NCBI RefSeq assembly: GCF_014201095.1
Contig: NZ_JACHDN010000001.1
Span: 2,418,001 to 2,482,000, forward strand
DNA from: Cellulomonas hominis
Lineage (GTDB): Bacteria > Actinomycetota > Actinomycetes > Actinomycetales > Cellulomonadaceae
DNA: 64,000 nucleotides
Direction of reading: 5' to 3'
Under the pieces are notes generated by a model. That model saw only the letters and a program-made list of their open reading frames with translations. It did not search any database and had not been told where the DNA came from. Within the stretch, counting starts at the first letter, position 1. The number at the start of each line of letters is the position of its first letter. The translations under genes and the position numbers were made by a program. Below are positions 49,177 to 57,639 of this stretch, piece by piece.

Positions 49177-49605
49177 GTGAGGCTCACCCCTGCGCGCGTC
49201 GCCGCCGACGTCGGACCCGGGTTCCACGCCGCCGAGGCGACGGCGCTCCAGACGGCCGTGCGCGGCGTGCTCGGCGCGGTCGAGCGGGCCGCGGACCGGC
49301 CGGTGCCCGTCGAGGTGCGGCTGGAGGGCGGCCGGGACGCGGCGGTCGTGGTGGTGTGCCGCAACCACGTCGTCGGGTTCGTCCCCGCGGAGCACGGGGC
49401 GGCGCTGCGGGCGCAGGTCGACGCGGCGGGCCGGTGGACCCGCCTCGTCGCGCCCGGGCTGCTGTTCCGCGACGGCGACCTGTGGCGGGTCTGGGTCGGC
49501 GCCGAGCCGGACGGCGGGCTGCCGCCGGTGCCAGCGGGGCTCGACGTGCTGACCGCGCCGGACCCGACCGTCCTCGGGATCCCGCTGCACCGTCACGACG
49601 GCTGA
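49177..49605 (+). CDS. hypothetical protein
   Basis: A 142-residue soluble protein with no recognised family. The pattern VEVRLEGGRDAAVVVVCRNHVVGFVPAEHGAALRAQVDAAG suggests an alternating alpha/beta fold like HIRAN-type domains, but the match is too weak to name. GTG 49177 lies just after GGCAGGCTGACGCCC with no classic ribosome binding site, suggesting a leaderless message. It converges on the LuxR gene. Confidence 0.6.
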   Translation: MRLTPARVAADVGPGFHAAEATALQTAVRGVLGAVERAADRPVPVEVRLEGGRDAAVVVVCRNHVVGFVPAEHGAALRAQVDAAGRWTRLVAPGLLFRDGDLWRVWVGAEPDGGLPPVPAGLDVLTAPDPTVLGIPLHRHDG

Positions 49606-49621
49606 GGTGCCCGCCGAGCGC

Positions 49622-50731
49622 TCAGCCGTACCAGCCGGACGGCGCGAGGTCGCCCGCGTACCGCGGCGCGTAGTGGTCGAAGTACACCCGCGCGACGAGC
49701 TCGCGCCGGCTGCCCACGCCCGCCTTCTCGAAGACGGCCTTGAGGTGGTCCTGCACCGTGTAGGGCGACAGGTGCAGGGTCCGACCGATCTGCTGCGTGC
49801 TGTCGCCGTGCAGCACCCCCGCGACGACGTCGCGCTCCCGCCCGGTCAGCCCGAAGGCGGCGACGACGAGCGGCACGATCTCGGGCGGACGCGCCTCCTC
49901 GATGGTCACCACGACCTGCCGGCGGCCGCCGTCCCGCGCGGCGAGCGGCGCGGCGTGCACCAGCAGCCACTGCCCGGACGGCGTGCGGACGCGCAGCCGT
50001 GGGACGGTGCCGAGCCGGCCGGCGCCGAGCGCGCGGGCGGCCGAGGTGATCGACGCGACCGGCGTCGGCAGCGCACCCCAGCCGGACCCGCCGAGCTCCG
50101 CGATCCGGGCCTCCGCCGCGGGGCTGACCTGGCTGACGGCGTTGTCGGCGTCGACGACCAGTACCGCGGGGCCCTGCGTCCCCGGCGCGGGGCTCGCCGC
50201 CGCCGCGGTGACCAGCCCCGCCCGGACCCCGACGGCGACCGTGCCGGCGACCCGCGCGAGGAAGTCCGCCTCGGCGGGGGAGAACCCGCTGGACTCCCCG
50301 GACCGGTACAGCGCGATGGCCGCCCAGGGGTGGCCGTCGGTGCGCGCCGCGGCCCGCATCTCGTGGTCCAGCGCCCAGTGGGGGACGAACATCTCCCGGT
50401 GCCGGCTGCTGCGCCGCGGGTCGCCGCCGGTGTCGTCGGCGAGGATGCCGACCGGGTTCTCCCGCCGCGCGAGCGTGCGGAACAGGTTCACGTCGTCCGT
50501 CACGTACTCGTGCTCGAGGAACTCCGCGTCCTTCTCGTCGCCCAGGTTCCGCTTGACGGAGCCGGTGAGCAGGCCGGTCCCGGGGTCGACCGGGCCGACG
50601 CACGCGGCGTCGTTCGGGATCGCCGCGCCGAGCAGGTCGATCGCCCCGCGCACGAAGTCCTGCCAGCCCAGCCCGGCGCGCGCGAGGGCGTCCAGCCCCT
50701 CCTGCACCGGCTCGGTGCGCAGCGTGGTCAT
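49622..50731 (-). CDS. LuxR-family regulator with GAF-like sensor
   Basis: A 369-residue one-component regulator. Residues about 25-190 look like a GAF-type sensor and 190-290 like a PAS-type domain (VLVVDADNAVSQVSPAAEARIAEL). The C-terminal HTH is FGLTGRERDVVAGVLHGDSTQQIGRTLHLSPYTVQDHLKAVFEKAGVGSRRELVARV, a complete GerE-type domain. It is divergent from a FAD-dependent oxidoreductase, and two related palindromes lie between, so it probably activates that gene in response to a small molecule. Confidence 0.92.
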   Translation of the reverse strand: MTTLRTEPVQEGLDALARAGLGWQDFVRGAIDLLGAAIPNDAACVGPVDPGTGLLTGSVKRNLGDEKDAEFLEHEYVTDDVNLFRTLARRENPVGILADDTGGDPRRSSRHREMFVPHWALDHEMRAAARTDGHPWAAIALYRSGESSGFSPAEADFLARVAGTVAVGVRAGLVTAAAASPAPGTQGPAVLVVDADNAVSQVSPAAEARIAELGGSGWGALPTPVASITSAARALGAGRLGTVPRLRVRTPSGQWLLVHAAPLAARDGGRRQVVVTIEEARPPEIVPLVVAAFGLTGRERDVVAGVLHGDSTQQIGRTLHLSPYTVQDHLKAVFEKAGVGSRRELVARVYFDHYAPRYAGDLAPSGWYG

Positions 50732-50767
50732 CCCCCGATGGTCCCGCTGTCCGCTTCGTCCCGGTAC

Positions 50768-50832
50768 CCCCATGTTTGTGGGGATTCTCCGGTCGGCGGG
50801 GCGGGGCGGCGCGTTCCCCAGGTTCCTGGGAT
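50768..50832. promoter_or_regulatory. two related palindromes between LuxR and oxidoreductase genes
   Basis: CCCCATGTTTGTGGGGAT starts at 50768 and CCCCAGGTTCCTGGGAT at 50816. Both read CCCCA-N6-TGGGRAT roughly, 48 bp apart. The second overlaps the promoter region of the oxidoreductase gene. They are the best candidates for binding sites of the adjacent LuxR-type protein. Confidence 0.7.
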
Positions 50833-50867
50833 ACCCGCCGCCGCGTCCCGCGAGGACGCTCGTCGGC

Positions 50868-52262
50868 ATGACCACCGAGATCGCGGCCCACGAGCCGCTC
50901 GACACCACCGCCCTCGAGGACCTGCGCGCCGCGCTCGCCGGCACCGTCGGCGCACCCGGCGACCCCGCCTGGGACGCCGCCCGCCTGCCCTGGAACGTCC
51001 TCGTCGACCAGCAGCCGCTCGCCGTCGTGCAGGCCGCCGGCGCCCACGACGTCGTCACCGCCGTCCGCTGGGCCGCGGCGCACCGGGTCCCCGTGTCCGC
51101 GCAGCCCAACGGGCACGGCGCCAGCCGCTCGCTCGACGGCACCGTCCTGGTCCGCACCACCGCGCTCGACGACATCTGGGTCGACGCCGGCGCGCGCGTC
51201 GCCCGGGTCGGCGCCGGCGTGCGCTGGGGCGACCTGCAGACCGCCCTCGACGGCACCGGCCTCACCGCGCTGATCGGCTCCAACCCGGACGTCACCGTCG
51301 TCGGGTACTGCCTCGGCGGCGGGCTGTCCTGGTTCTCCCGCGCGTTCGGCACCGGCGCCGGGTCCGTCCGCGCCGTCGAGGTCGTCGACGCCGCCGGTGC
51401 GCACCGCTGGGTCGGCGGGGACGACCCGGCCGACGCCGACCTGCTCTGGGCGCTCCGCGGCGGCGGGGGCGACTTCGCGCTCGTCACCGCCGTCGAGCTG
51501 GACCTGTTCCCCGCGCCGCAGATCTACGGCGGCCTGCTCGCGTTCCCCGCCGAGGTCGCGCCGGCCGTGTTCCGGGCCTTCGCCGCGATCACGCGCGAGG
51601 CGCCGGAGGAGCTGACCGCCTGGGCCGCCGTGCTGCACCTGCCGGACGCGCCGGTCGTGCCCGAGCCCATGCGCGGGCTGTCCCTGGCGCTGCTGCTCGC
51701 CACGTACCTGGGGGAGGCGGAGGACGCCGAGCGGCTGCTCGCGCCGGTGCGCGCCGCCGGGCCGGTGGTCCGCGACACGTTCCGCCCGCTCGCGCCCGGG
51801 GAGGTCGGGCTGCTCGCCGAGGAGCCCGTCGACCCCAGCCCCGCCGTGCTCGCCGGGACCCGGCTGCACACCTTCGACGACGCGGCCGTCGACGCCCTGC
51901 TCGCCCGGGTGGGCGCGGGCAGCGGCACGCCGCTGATGCAGGTGCAGGTCCGGCACGTCGGTGGCGCGCTGGCCCGCGAGCGCGTGCCGTCGGCGGCCGG
52001 CACCGCGCCGGAGCCCTACCTGCTCTCGGGGCTGTCCATCGTCCCCGTCCCCGAGGCCTACGCGCCGATGTCCGCGGCGCTCGACGACCTGTTCGCCACG
52101 ATGGCGCCGTGGAGCACCGGCACCGCGCCGCTGACGTTCCTCGACCGGGCCGAGGCGATCGACCGGGCGTACCCGCCCGCGACGGTCGAGCGGCTCCGCG
52201 CGGTGAAGGCCGCGGTCGACCCCGCCGGCCTGTTCCGGAGCAACCGCCCCGTCGGCGGCTGA
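50868..52262 (+). CDS. FAD-binding oxidoreductase, berberine-bridge-like
   Basis: A 464-residue PCMH-type flavoprotein: VVQAAGAHDVVTAVRWAAAHRVPVSAQPNGHGASRSLDGTVLVRT binds FAD, with NGHG containing the His that is often the covalent flavin attachment site; VGYCLGGGLSWFSRAFGTGAGSVRAVEVV follows. The C-terminal berberine-bridge motif is short (FRSNRPV). The second covalent Cys may be in GYCLGGG. Substrates in this family are sugars or secondary metabolites. A 10-bp-stem terminator follows. Probably regulated by the divergent LuxR-type gene. Confidence 0.9.
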   Translation: MTTEIAAHEPLDTTALEDLRAALAGTVGAPGDPAWDAARLPWNVLVDQQPLAVVQAAGAHDVVTAVRWAAAHRVPVSAQPNGHGASRSLDGTVLVRTTALDDIWVDAGARVARVGAGVRWGDLQTALDGTGLTALIGSNPDVTVVGYCLGGGLSWFSRAFGTGAGSVRAVEVVDAAGAHRWVGGDDPADADLLWALRGGGGDFALVTAVELDLFPAPQIYGGLLAFPAEVAPAVFRAFAAITREAPEELTAWAAVLHLPDAPVVPEPMRGLSLALLLATYLGEAEDAERLLAPVRAAGPVVRDTFRPLAPGEVGLLAEEPVDPSPAVLAGTRLHTFDDAAVDALLARVGAGSGTPLMQVQVRHVGGALARERVPSAAGTAPEPYLLSGLSIVPVPEAYAPMSAALDDLFATMAPWSTGTAPLTFLDRAEAIDRAYPPATVERLRAVKAAVDPAGLFRSNRPVGG

Positions 52263-52274
52263 GCCCGGCCGGAC

Positions 52275-52305
52275 GGGCGGTCCCCGGCAGGGGGAGGGAC
52301 CGCCC
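52275..52305 (+). terminator. hairpin after the oxidoreductase gene
   Basis: GGGCGGTCCC (52275-52284) and GGGACCGCCC (52296-52305) give a perfect 10-bp stem starting 13 bases after the stop codon. Confidence 0.65.
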
Positions 52306-52357
52306 GCACGCCGCCGGACCCTGGCGGGCGGTCGCCCCGCGGGCGCAGACTGGCCCG

Positions 52358-52627
52358 GTGACCGCCCGCCGGCTCGTCGTGCACGGTCTCGTGCAGGGCG
52401 TCGGGTTCCGCGTCTCGATGGCCGCGGAGGCCCGGCGCCTCGGCGTCGCGGGGTGGGTGCGCAACCGCGCCGACGACACCGTCGAGGCCCTGGTGGAGGG
52501 GCCGGAGGACGCGGTGGCGGCGCTCGCGGCGTGGACGCGGCACGGCCCGCGGTACGCGTACGTCGAGCGGGTGGACGAGCGCGACGCCGAGCCGGAGGGC
52601 GCGACGGGGTTCGTGATCACGGGCTGA
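52358..52627 (+). CDS. acyP: acylphosphatase
   Basis: An 89-residue complete acylphosphatase that hydrolyses carboxyl-phosphate bonds. LVVHGLVQGVGFRVSM carries the catalytic Arg in the phosphate-binding loop, and GWVRNRADDTVEALVEGP holds the catalytic Asn. GTG 52358 is preceded by no strong binding site. It stands between the oxidoreductase and a convergent membrane-protein gene. Confidence 0.93.
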   Translation: MTARRLVVHGLVQGVGFRVSMAAEARRLGVAGWVRNRADDTVEALVEGPEDAVAALAAWTRHGPRYAYVERVDERDAEPEGATGFVITG

Positions 52628-52653
52628 GCCAGGGGCGTGCCGCGCCGGGAGTG

Positions 52654-53448
52654 TCAGGCCACCGGCCGCAGCCTCTCGACCAGCCGCGTCCGCGCCGTCC
52701 CGTCCGCGATCTCCCTCCGGGCCGCCTGGTTCTCTGCGTAGAAGGTGATCGTCCCGGCGAGGAAGTACGGGTCCACGTCCACGACCGGCAAGGGGACCTC
52801 GAGGTACGGACCCCTGGGCGCGGGCGCGAACAGGATGCGCCGTCGCCGTCGCCATCTCGGTGCGGCCCCGCGCCGGTCCACGATGCGCAGGTTCGACCAC
52901 GGGCCCGTGTCGGCGACCTCCACGCCGGCGACGCGCTCCCACGGCAGCTCGCCGTCGCCGTCCCAGCCGTGCACGACCACGCCGTCGACGGTGAGCGCCA
53001 GCCAGGGCCGACGCCGGAGCCGCAGCCACGAGTCGGGCAGCAGCGGCAGCAGGAGCACAGCGAGCCCGCCTGTGAACCAGGCTCCCGCTCCCGCATCCCG
53101 GAGCACGATCTGCAGCACCGTCGCGCCGGCGAGCAGCACGACGAGCCCGGCCACGGTCGCCGCCGGCACGGCGATCACGGTGGACGACCACGGCAGCACG
53201 ACGGCCGGGCGGCCGTCGACCGGGTCGAGGGTCACGCGCGATCCGTCGAGCGGCCGCCGGCGGAGGTACGTCCGGTGGAAGCCCACGGACCCGGCCGCGA
53301 CCCAGAAGACCCCGGCGAGCGCCACCAGCAGCGAGGCCGCGGTCGGCCAGGTGCCCGGCTGCGTGAGCAGCGCCAGCGCGACGAGCGTCAGCGCGCCGCC
53401 GAGCACCGCGTTGCCGACGACGACCAGCCAGAGGAACCTGCGGCTCAT
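52654..53448 (-). CDS. membrane protein, possible immunity protein
   Basis: A 264-residue protein with four hydrophobic helices (about 5-25, 33-52, 85-105 and 112-132) followed by a soluble PH-like C-terminal half (LALTVDGVVVHGWDGDGELPWERVAGVEVADTGPWSNLRIVD). No family assigned. It starts about ten bases after the stop of the glycine-zipper WxG protein and on the same strand, the usual place of an immunity gene. A membrane protein would suit a membrane-targeting toxin, but this is inference. ATG 53472, overlapping that gene, is an alternative start. Confidence 0.65.
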   Translation of the reverse strand: MSRRFLWLVVVGNAVLGGALTLVALALLTQPGTWPTAASLLVALAGVFWVAAGSVGFHRTYLRRRPLDGSRVTLDPVDGRPAVVLPWSSTVIAVPAATVAGLVVLLAGATVLQIVLRDAGAGAWFTGGLAVLLLPLLPDSWLRLRRRPWLALTVDGVVVHGWDGDGELPWERVAGVEVADTGPWSNLRIVDRRGAAPRWRRRRRILFAPAPRGPYLEVPLPVVDVDPYFLAGTITFYAENQAARREIADGTARTRLVERLRPVA

Positions 53449-53458
53449 GCCGCCGCGG

Positions 53459-54712
53459 TCAGAAGAGGACATTCCACGCGTCCTTCACGGTGTCGCCGAC
53501 AGCGCCCGCCGCGTCGCCGACGATCTCCCCGGCGTCAGCGACCGTCCCGGTCAGCTCGTCCCATCCATCCACGATCGCGGTTCCGACGTCGCCGAGCGAG
53601 TCGACCCCGTTCTCCCACATCGAGTCGATCGCCCCTGAGGTGATCAGGCCTGCGGCCGTGCCGACCACCGTTCCGACGACCGCCCCGGCCACGGTGCCGA
53701 CGATGGGCACCGGGACGAAGCTGCCGACGACTGCTCCGGTCGCCGCGCCGGCGCCCGCTCCAGCGAGAAGCGAGGCGCCGAAGCCCACACCGTTCGACAC
53801 CGCGGCCTGAGCAGCGGACTCGCCGTGCTGGATGTCGTCGTAGATGCCGTAACCGGTGGCGGCGACTCCGAGCACGAGCAACCCACGTCCGAGTGCCACG
53901 GGCACGCGGGCGTTCGCTCCGGCGCGGACGGCGTCGTCAGCAAGCGCGGTCTCCACACGCATGCGGTCGTACAAGTCGTACCAGTGACTCGACGAGGTGG
54001 CCACGCGCCCGCCCGGCGCGAGGTCGTCCATATGCCGCGCCAGCTTGGCGGCCTCGGCTGCGTGCGTCTGCGCCCCCGCCGCCGCGAACCGGGAGATCGC
54101 GACGACAGCCCCGGCCTCCGCGCCGGTGGACAGCAGGTCGTTCGTGAGTCCGACTAGGTTCCCCGCGTTCGCGTTCCACGTGGCTGAAGCGTCTGCCAGC
54201 GCCTGCGCCCACCGGGTGCGGGCGTCATCCACGATCTCGACGACCTCCTCCCACACGGCCGTACGGGCGAGAGCGAGGTCGTGTGCGGCCACCTCGCGGC
54301 GGTGCGTCTCGACCTCGGCCGGTGCAGCGTCGACTGAAAGCGGGGCGACTGCTCGGGCCGCCGACGGCGCCTGGATCGCCGTGCCGAGAACCTGCAGGCC
54401 ACCGCCCGTCGCGACTCCGAGTGCTCGCGCCATCTCCGCCTGCTCGTCGTCGAGAGCGGTGGCGAGCCGGTCCAGAGCCCGCGAGGTGCTCGCGGCCGTG
54501 CCGCCGAGCGTGCCGGTGCGGCCGGCGAGGGTCTCGATCCGTCCACGTGCGGCCTCGGACGCCTCGCCGGTCCACACCCCGGCGGCGCGATCGCGCTGCC
54601 GGCGCCCGGTGTCCTCTGCGGCGGAGGCGGCCGGGGCGAGGGTGTCGCCCAGCCACGCCGAGACCCCACGGATCGTCGCGGCGCTCCCGTCGATGCTCGC
54701 CTCGAGCGACAT
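53459..54712 (-). CDS. WxG-motif protein with glycine-zipper C-terminus, putative T7SS effector
   Basis: A 417-residue protein. The N-terminal 100 residues are helical with a WTG turn (AAGVWTGEASEAARGRIETLAGR), as in WXG100/LXG-like substrates of type VII secretion. A helical middle (about 120-260) follows. The C-terminal region holds alternating Gly/Ala/Val stretches (GASLLAGAGAGAATGAVVGSFV, VAGAVVGTVVGTAAG) with GxxxG spacing, a glycine zipper as in the membrane-depolarising LXG toxin TelE. It may therefore be a pore-forming antibacterial effector. It overlaps the small upstream gene by one base. No secretion-apparatus genes are in the window. Confidence 0.72.
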   Translation of the reverse strand: MSLEASIDGSAATIRGVSAWLGDTLAPAASAAEDTGRRQRDRAAGVWTGEASEAARGRIETLAGRTGTLGGTAASTSRALDRLATALDDEQAEMARALGVATGGGLQVLGTAIQAPSAARAVAPLSVDAAPAEVETHRREVAAHDLALARTAVWEEVVEIVDDARTRWAQALADASATWNANAGNLVGLTNDLLSTGAEAGAVVAISRFAAAGAQTHAAEAAKLARHMDDLAPGGRVATSSSHWYDLYDRMRVETALADDAVRAGANARVPVALGRGLLVLGVAATGYGIYDDIQHGESAAQAAVSNGVGFGASLLAGAGAGAATGAVVGSFVPVPIVGTVAGAVVGTVVGTAAGLITSGAIDSMWENGVDSLGDVGTAIVDGWDELTGTVADAGEIVGDAAGAVGDTVKDAWNVLF

Positions 54713-54999
54713 CACGACGACACCTCGAACACCGACGAGAGCCGGGTCGACACGGCTCCGTCGGTCTCGACGTAGGCGTCCTCGCACTCCTGGACCCGTT
54801 CACCGATGAGGTGCGCCTCGAGAGCGAGGTGAGCGACGGTGCCGGAGAACGTGGTGAGGATCGATGCGAGCAGCGGTGCAGCGTCCCCCGTGCCAGTGGA
54901 GGCGGGGATCGAGGCGCACGACGCGTCGAGGTCCGTCGCTGCGTCCTGCAGTTCCGATGCGACCGCACGGAGGCCCGCGTGGTCAACGTTGATGCTCAC
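54712..54999 (-). CDS. small ESAT-6-like helical partner protein
   Basis: A 95-residue, almost wholly helical protein (INVDHAGLRAVASELQDAATDLDASC ... TTFSGTVAHLALEAHLIGERVQECEDAYVETDGAV) of the size and pattern of WXG100-type or LXG-helper proteins, though the WxG turn itself is absent. Such small proteins pair with the N-terminal helices of the large effector and guide it to a type VII secretion system. It sits directly upstream of the large protein and overlaps the preceding gene by GTGA. Confidence 0.7.
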   Translation of the reverse strand: MSINVDHAGLRAVASELQDAATDLDASCASIPASTGTGDAAPLLASILTTFSGTVAHLALEAHLIGERVQECEDAYVETDGAVSTRLSSVFEVSS

Positions 55000-55286
55000 G
55001 CGGACGCCTCGACCCGCTGGTCCTCCGGTACGACGAGGTCCAGCAGGACCAGGTCGAACGGTCGGATGTCGTACAGCTTCTGCAGCTCGGTGGTCGGCAG
55101 GACGAACCACGGCTCGGCCGCTCCGGCGCACCGGTGGAGACGATCGAGCGCCGAGTAGACGAGCAGAGCTGTCCGGCCGTCCTTGGTCGTGCGGTAGACG
55201 ATTTCGAGGTCTGCCGGGTCCACGACCGCGCGGAGGCATGGGATGTACAGAACCGGTGGGTAGTCCGCCGGGATCGGTCGCGACAT
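54996..55286 (-). CDS. SAV_915-like / SseB-like small protein
   Basis: A 96-residue soluble protein (PVLYIPCLRAVVDPADLEIVYRTTKDGRTALLVYSALDRLHRCAG ... FDLVLLDLVVPED) resembling the SAV_915 family and the SseB fold. These are found next to WXG100-type genes in actinobacteria and have been suggested as chaperones or accessory proteins; function is unproven. ATG 55286 follows GGGGGAG. First gene of the four-gene cassette. Confidence 0.72.
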   Translation of the reverse strand: MSRPIPADYPPVLYIPCLRAVVDPADLEIVYRTTKDGRTALLVYSALDRLHRCAGAAEPWFVLPTTELQKLYDIRPFDLVLLDLVVPEDQRVEASA

Positions 55287-55408
55287 CGCTCCCCCTCGTG
55301 CCTCGTCGGTACGCCTGTGCAACCTACCCGAGCGCTCTGTGTCACGGGCCCGGTCGGGTGGAGCAGCGCACCGTCGCGGGTGTCGGAGGTCACGTCTACC
55401 GTCGTGCC

Positions 55409-56143
55409 ATGGACGTCATCCTCATCCCCGGGTTCTGGCTGGACGCGTCCTCCTGGGCGCCGGTCTCCGCGGCCCTCACGGCCGCCGGGCACACCCCGCA
55501 CCCCGTCACGCCCCTGGGCGCCGGCGGTGCGGCGGACGAGGTCGCGGGCATCACGCTGGCCGACCAGGCCGCGGCGGTGGTCGAGCTGCTGGACGGGCTG
55601 GACGGCCCGGTGGTCGTCGTCGGGCACAGCGGGGGCGGGGCGGTCGCGCACGCCGTCGCGGACGCCCGGCCCGACCGGGTCGAGCAGGTGGTCTACGTCG
55701 ACAGCGGCCCGCTCGCCGACGGCGGGGTGGTCAACGACGAGCTGCCGGACGTCGGCGGGGTCGTGCCGCTGCCGGACTGGGGCGCGTTCGAGGAGGAGGA
55801 GCTCGAGGGTCTGACCGAGCAGATCCGGGCGGACTTCCGGGCACGCGCGCTCACGGTCCCGCCGCTGGTGGCGGGTGGCGCGCAGGTGCTGCACGACGAG
55901 CGCCGGTACGACGTCCCGGTCACGCTCATCACCTCGACGATGCCGGAGGCGGTGCTCCGGGAGCTCATGGCCAAGGGGCACCCGTACGTCCAGGAGCTCG
56001 CGCGGGTCCGGGACGTGACGATCGTCGAGCTGCCCACCGGGCACTGGCCGCAGCTCACGCGGCCCGACGACCTCGCGGCGGCGGTCGTGCGGGCGGTCGA
56101 GGGCGAGGCCGAGGCGGAGGAGGCGATGGCCGTCCCGACGTGA
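55409..56143 (+). CDS. alpha/beta hydrolase
   Basis: A 244-residue alpha/beta hydrolase: ILIPGFWLDASSWAPVSAALTAAGH start, nucleophile elbow VVGHSGGGAVAHA with Ser about residue 75, and the late GHWPQLTRPDDLA with the catalytic His. The catalytic Asp is not clear. Substrate unknown; esterases and haloperoxidase-like enzymes share this outline. ATG 55409 follows TCTACCGTCGTGCC, where TACCGT could be the -10 box of a leaderless message. Confidence 0.9.
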   Translation: MDVILIPGFWLDASSWAPVSAALTAAGHTPHPVTPLGAGGAADEVAGITLADQAAAVVELLDGLDGPVVVVGHSGGGAVAHAVADARPDRVEQVVYVDSGPLADGGVVNDELPDVGGVVPLPDWGAFEEEELEGLTEQIRADFRARALTVPPLVAGGAQVLHDERRYDVPVTLITSTMPEAVLRELMAKGHPYVQELARVRDVTIVELPTGHWPQLTRPDDLAAAVVRAVEGEAEAEEAMAVPT

Positions 56144-56149
56144 TCCTTA

Positions 56150-56182
56150 CTATGGCGGACTATAGTTTAGTCGACTATAGTC
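56150..56182. promoter_or_regulatory. AT-rich palindromic promoter of the ATPase gene
   Basis: ACTATAGT occurs at 56159-56166 and 56174-56181, 15 bp apart, the second within the perfect palindrome GACTATAGTC; a partial ACTAT precedes at 56150, and TAGTCGACTA (56168-56177) is another perfect palindrome between them. The block is strikingly AT-rich against its surroundings and ends 27 bases before the ATPase start. Confidence 0.75.
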
Positions 56183-56208
56183 AAGCCCGTCGTAGTGGAG
56201 GGGGTGTC

Positions 56209-57639
56209 GTGGGGTTCGTCGGCCGGTCGCGGGAGATCCGCGAGCTCCAGGGCCAGCTCGACGTCGTACGAGCCGGTACCCGCGCGGATGCCGGGGTCGC
56301 CGTGCTGATCCGCGGACGGCGCCGCGTCGGCAAGTCGCGCCTGGTGGCCGAGTTCGTCGAGCGCTCCGGTCTGCCGTCCGTGACGTTCCAGGCCGCCAAG
56401 GGCACCCCGCTCGTGCAGGAGCTCGCGCTGCTCGCGGAGACGATCGCGCACTCGGACCTCCCGGACGCCGACACGGCCCGCGACATCGCACCCGCGTCGC
56501 TGACGGCGGCGCTGACCCTGCTCGCCGCCGCGCTGCCGGACGACACCCCGTCGATCGTCGTCCTGGACGAGATCCCGTGGCTCCTGGAACACGTGCCCGG
56601 CGGTGCGGGCGAGCTGCAACGCGTGTGGGACAGCCGGCTGTCCCGCAAGCCCGTGCTCCTCCTGCTCCTCGGCTCGGACCTTGCGATGATGGAGCGGCTC
56701 ACCGCCCCCGATCAGCCGTTCTACGCGCGCGGCACCGAGCTGGTCCTGGACCCGCTCACCCCCGCCGAGGTGGGCGCGATGTGCGGTCTCGCGCCGTTCG
56801 ACGCCGTCGACGCCTACCTGATCACGGGCGGCCTCCCGCTGGTCGCCCAGGAGTGGCAGCACGGGGCGACGCCGGACGACTTCCTGCTCCGGTCGTTCGC
56901 GTCGTCCACCAGCGCCCTCGTCGTGTCGGGCGCGCGCGTCCTCGACGCGGAGTTCGCGGAGGGCACCGTGGCCCGTCAGGTGCTCGCGGCGATCGGAGGG
57001 CGCGGCGAGCGGACGTTCTCCGGCATCCAGAACGCCGCCCGCGGCGCCCCGCTCAACGCCGCGACGCTCAGCTCCACGCTCGCCGTGCTCATCGACAAGC
57101 GGATCGTGGCCGCCGACGAGCCGCTGTCCACGGCCTCCGCCCCGAAGAACCGCCGGTACCGCATCGCCGACCCCGCCCTCCGGTTCTGGCTCGCGTTCGT
57201 GGAGCCGGCCCTGGGTGAGGTCGACCGCGCCCGGCCCGACCTGGCCATGGCTCGCGTCGAGCGCGGCTTCGCCACGTGGCGCGGTCGCGCGGTGGAGCCG
57301 GTGGTCCGGTCGGCGCTGCGCCGCCTGCTGCCCGACGAGACGTGGCCGGACGTGACGGCGGTCGGAGGATGGTGGCCGAGGAGCAACCGTCCGGAGGTCG
57401 ACCTGGTGGGGACGTCGGGTGCACCGGGCCCGGTCCGCCTGGTCGGGACGGTGAAGTGGCGGGCCGACGGCCCGCTGCGTGCCGCGGAGTGCGACGCGCT
57501 CGCGGCGGACGCGACGGCCGTTCCCGGGGTGAGCGTGGCGACGCCGCTCGTCGCGGTCTGCCCCGGAGGCGCGGAGCCCGGCCTCCCTCTCGCGGCGACC
57601 TGGACGGCCGACGACCTGCTGGCGGCCTGGCCGTCCTGA
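56209..57639 (+). CDS. archaeal-type ATPase with DUF234 domain
   Basis: A 476-residue AAA-type ATPase: Walker A is RGRRRVGKSRLV, Walker B is SIVVLDEIPWL, and the C-terminal 170 residues (RYRIADPALRFWLAFVEPALGEVDR ... RAVEPVVRSALRRLLP) match DUF234, a domain with a possible nuclease-like core (PEVDLVG, VKW). Such genes are mobile, patchily distributed and of unknown role; defence or selfish behaviour has been suggested. GTG 56209 follows GGAGGGGG at five bases; ATG 56153 would start within the palindromic promoter. Confidence 0.88.
   Translation: MGFVGRSREIRELQGQLDVVRAGTRADAGVAVLIRGRRRVGKSRLVAEFVERSGLPSVTFQAAKGTPLVQELALLAETIAHSDLPDADTARDIAPASLTAALTLLAAALPDDTPSIVVLDEIPWLLEHVPGGAGELQRVWDSRLSRKPVLLLLLGSDLAMMERLTAPDQPFYARGTELVLDPLTPAEVGAMCGLAPFDAVDAYLITGGLPLVAQEWQHGATPDDFLLRSFASSTSALVVSGARVLDAEFAEGTVARQVLAAIGGRGERTFSGIQNAARGAPLNAATLSSTLAVLIDKRIVAADEPLSTASAPKNRRYRIADPALRFWLAFVEPALGEVDRARPDLAMARVERGFATWRGRAVEPVVRSALRRLLPDETWPDVTAVGGWWPRSNRPEVDLVGTSGAPGPVRLVGTVKWRADGPLRAAECDALAADATAVPGVSVATPLVAVCPGGAEPGLPLAATWTADDLLAAWPS

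Noticed and set aside
52453..53643. Plus-strand frame opposite the membrane protein and WxG protein genes
   Set aside because: Composition is typical of an antisense GC-rich shadow, and the minus-strand genes have membrane helices, overlaps and ribosome binding sites.
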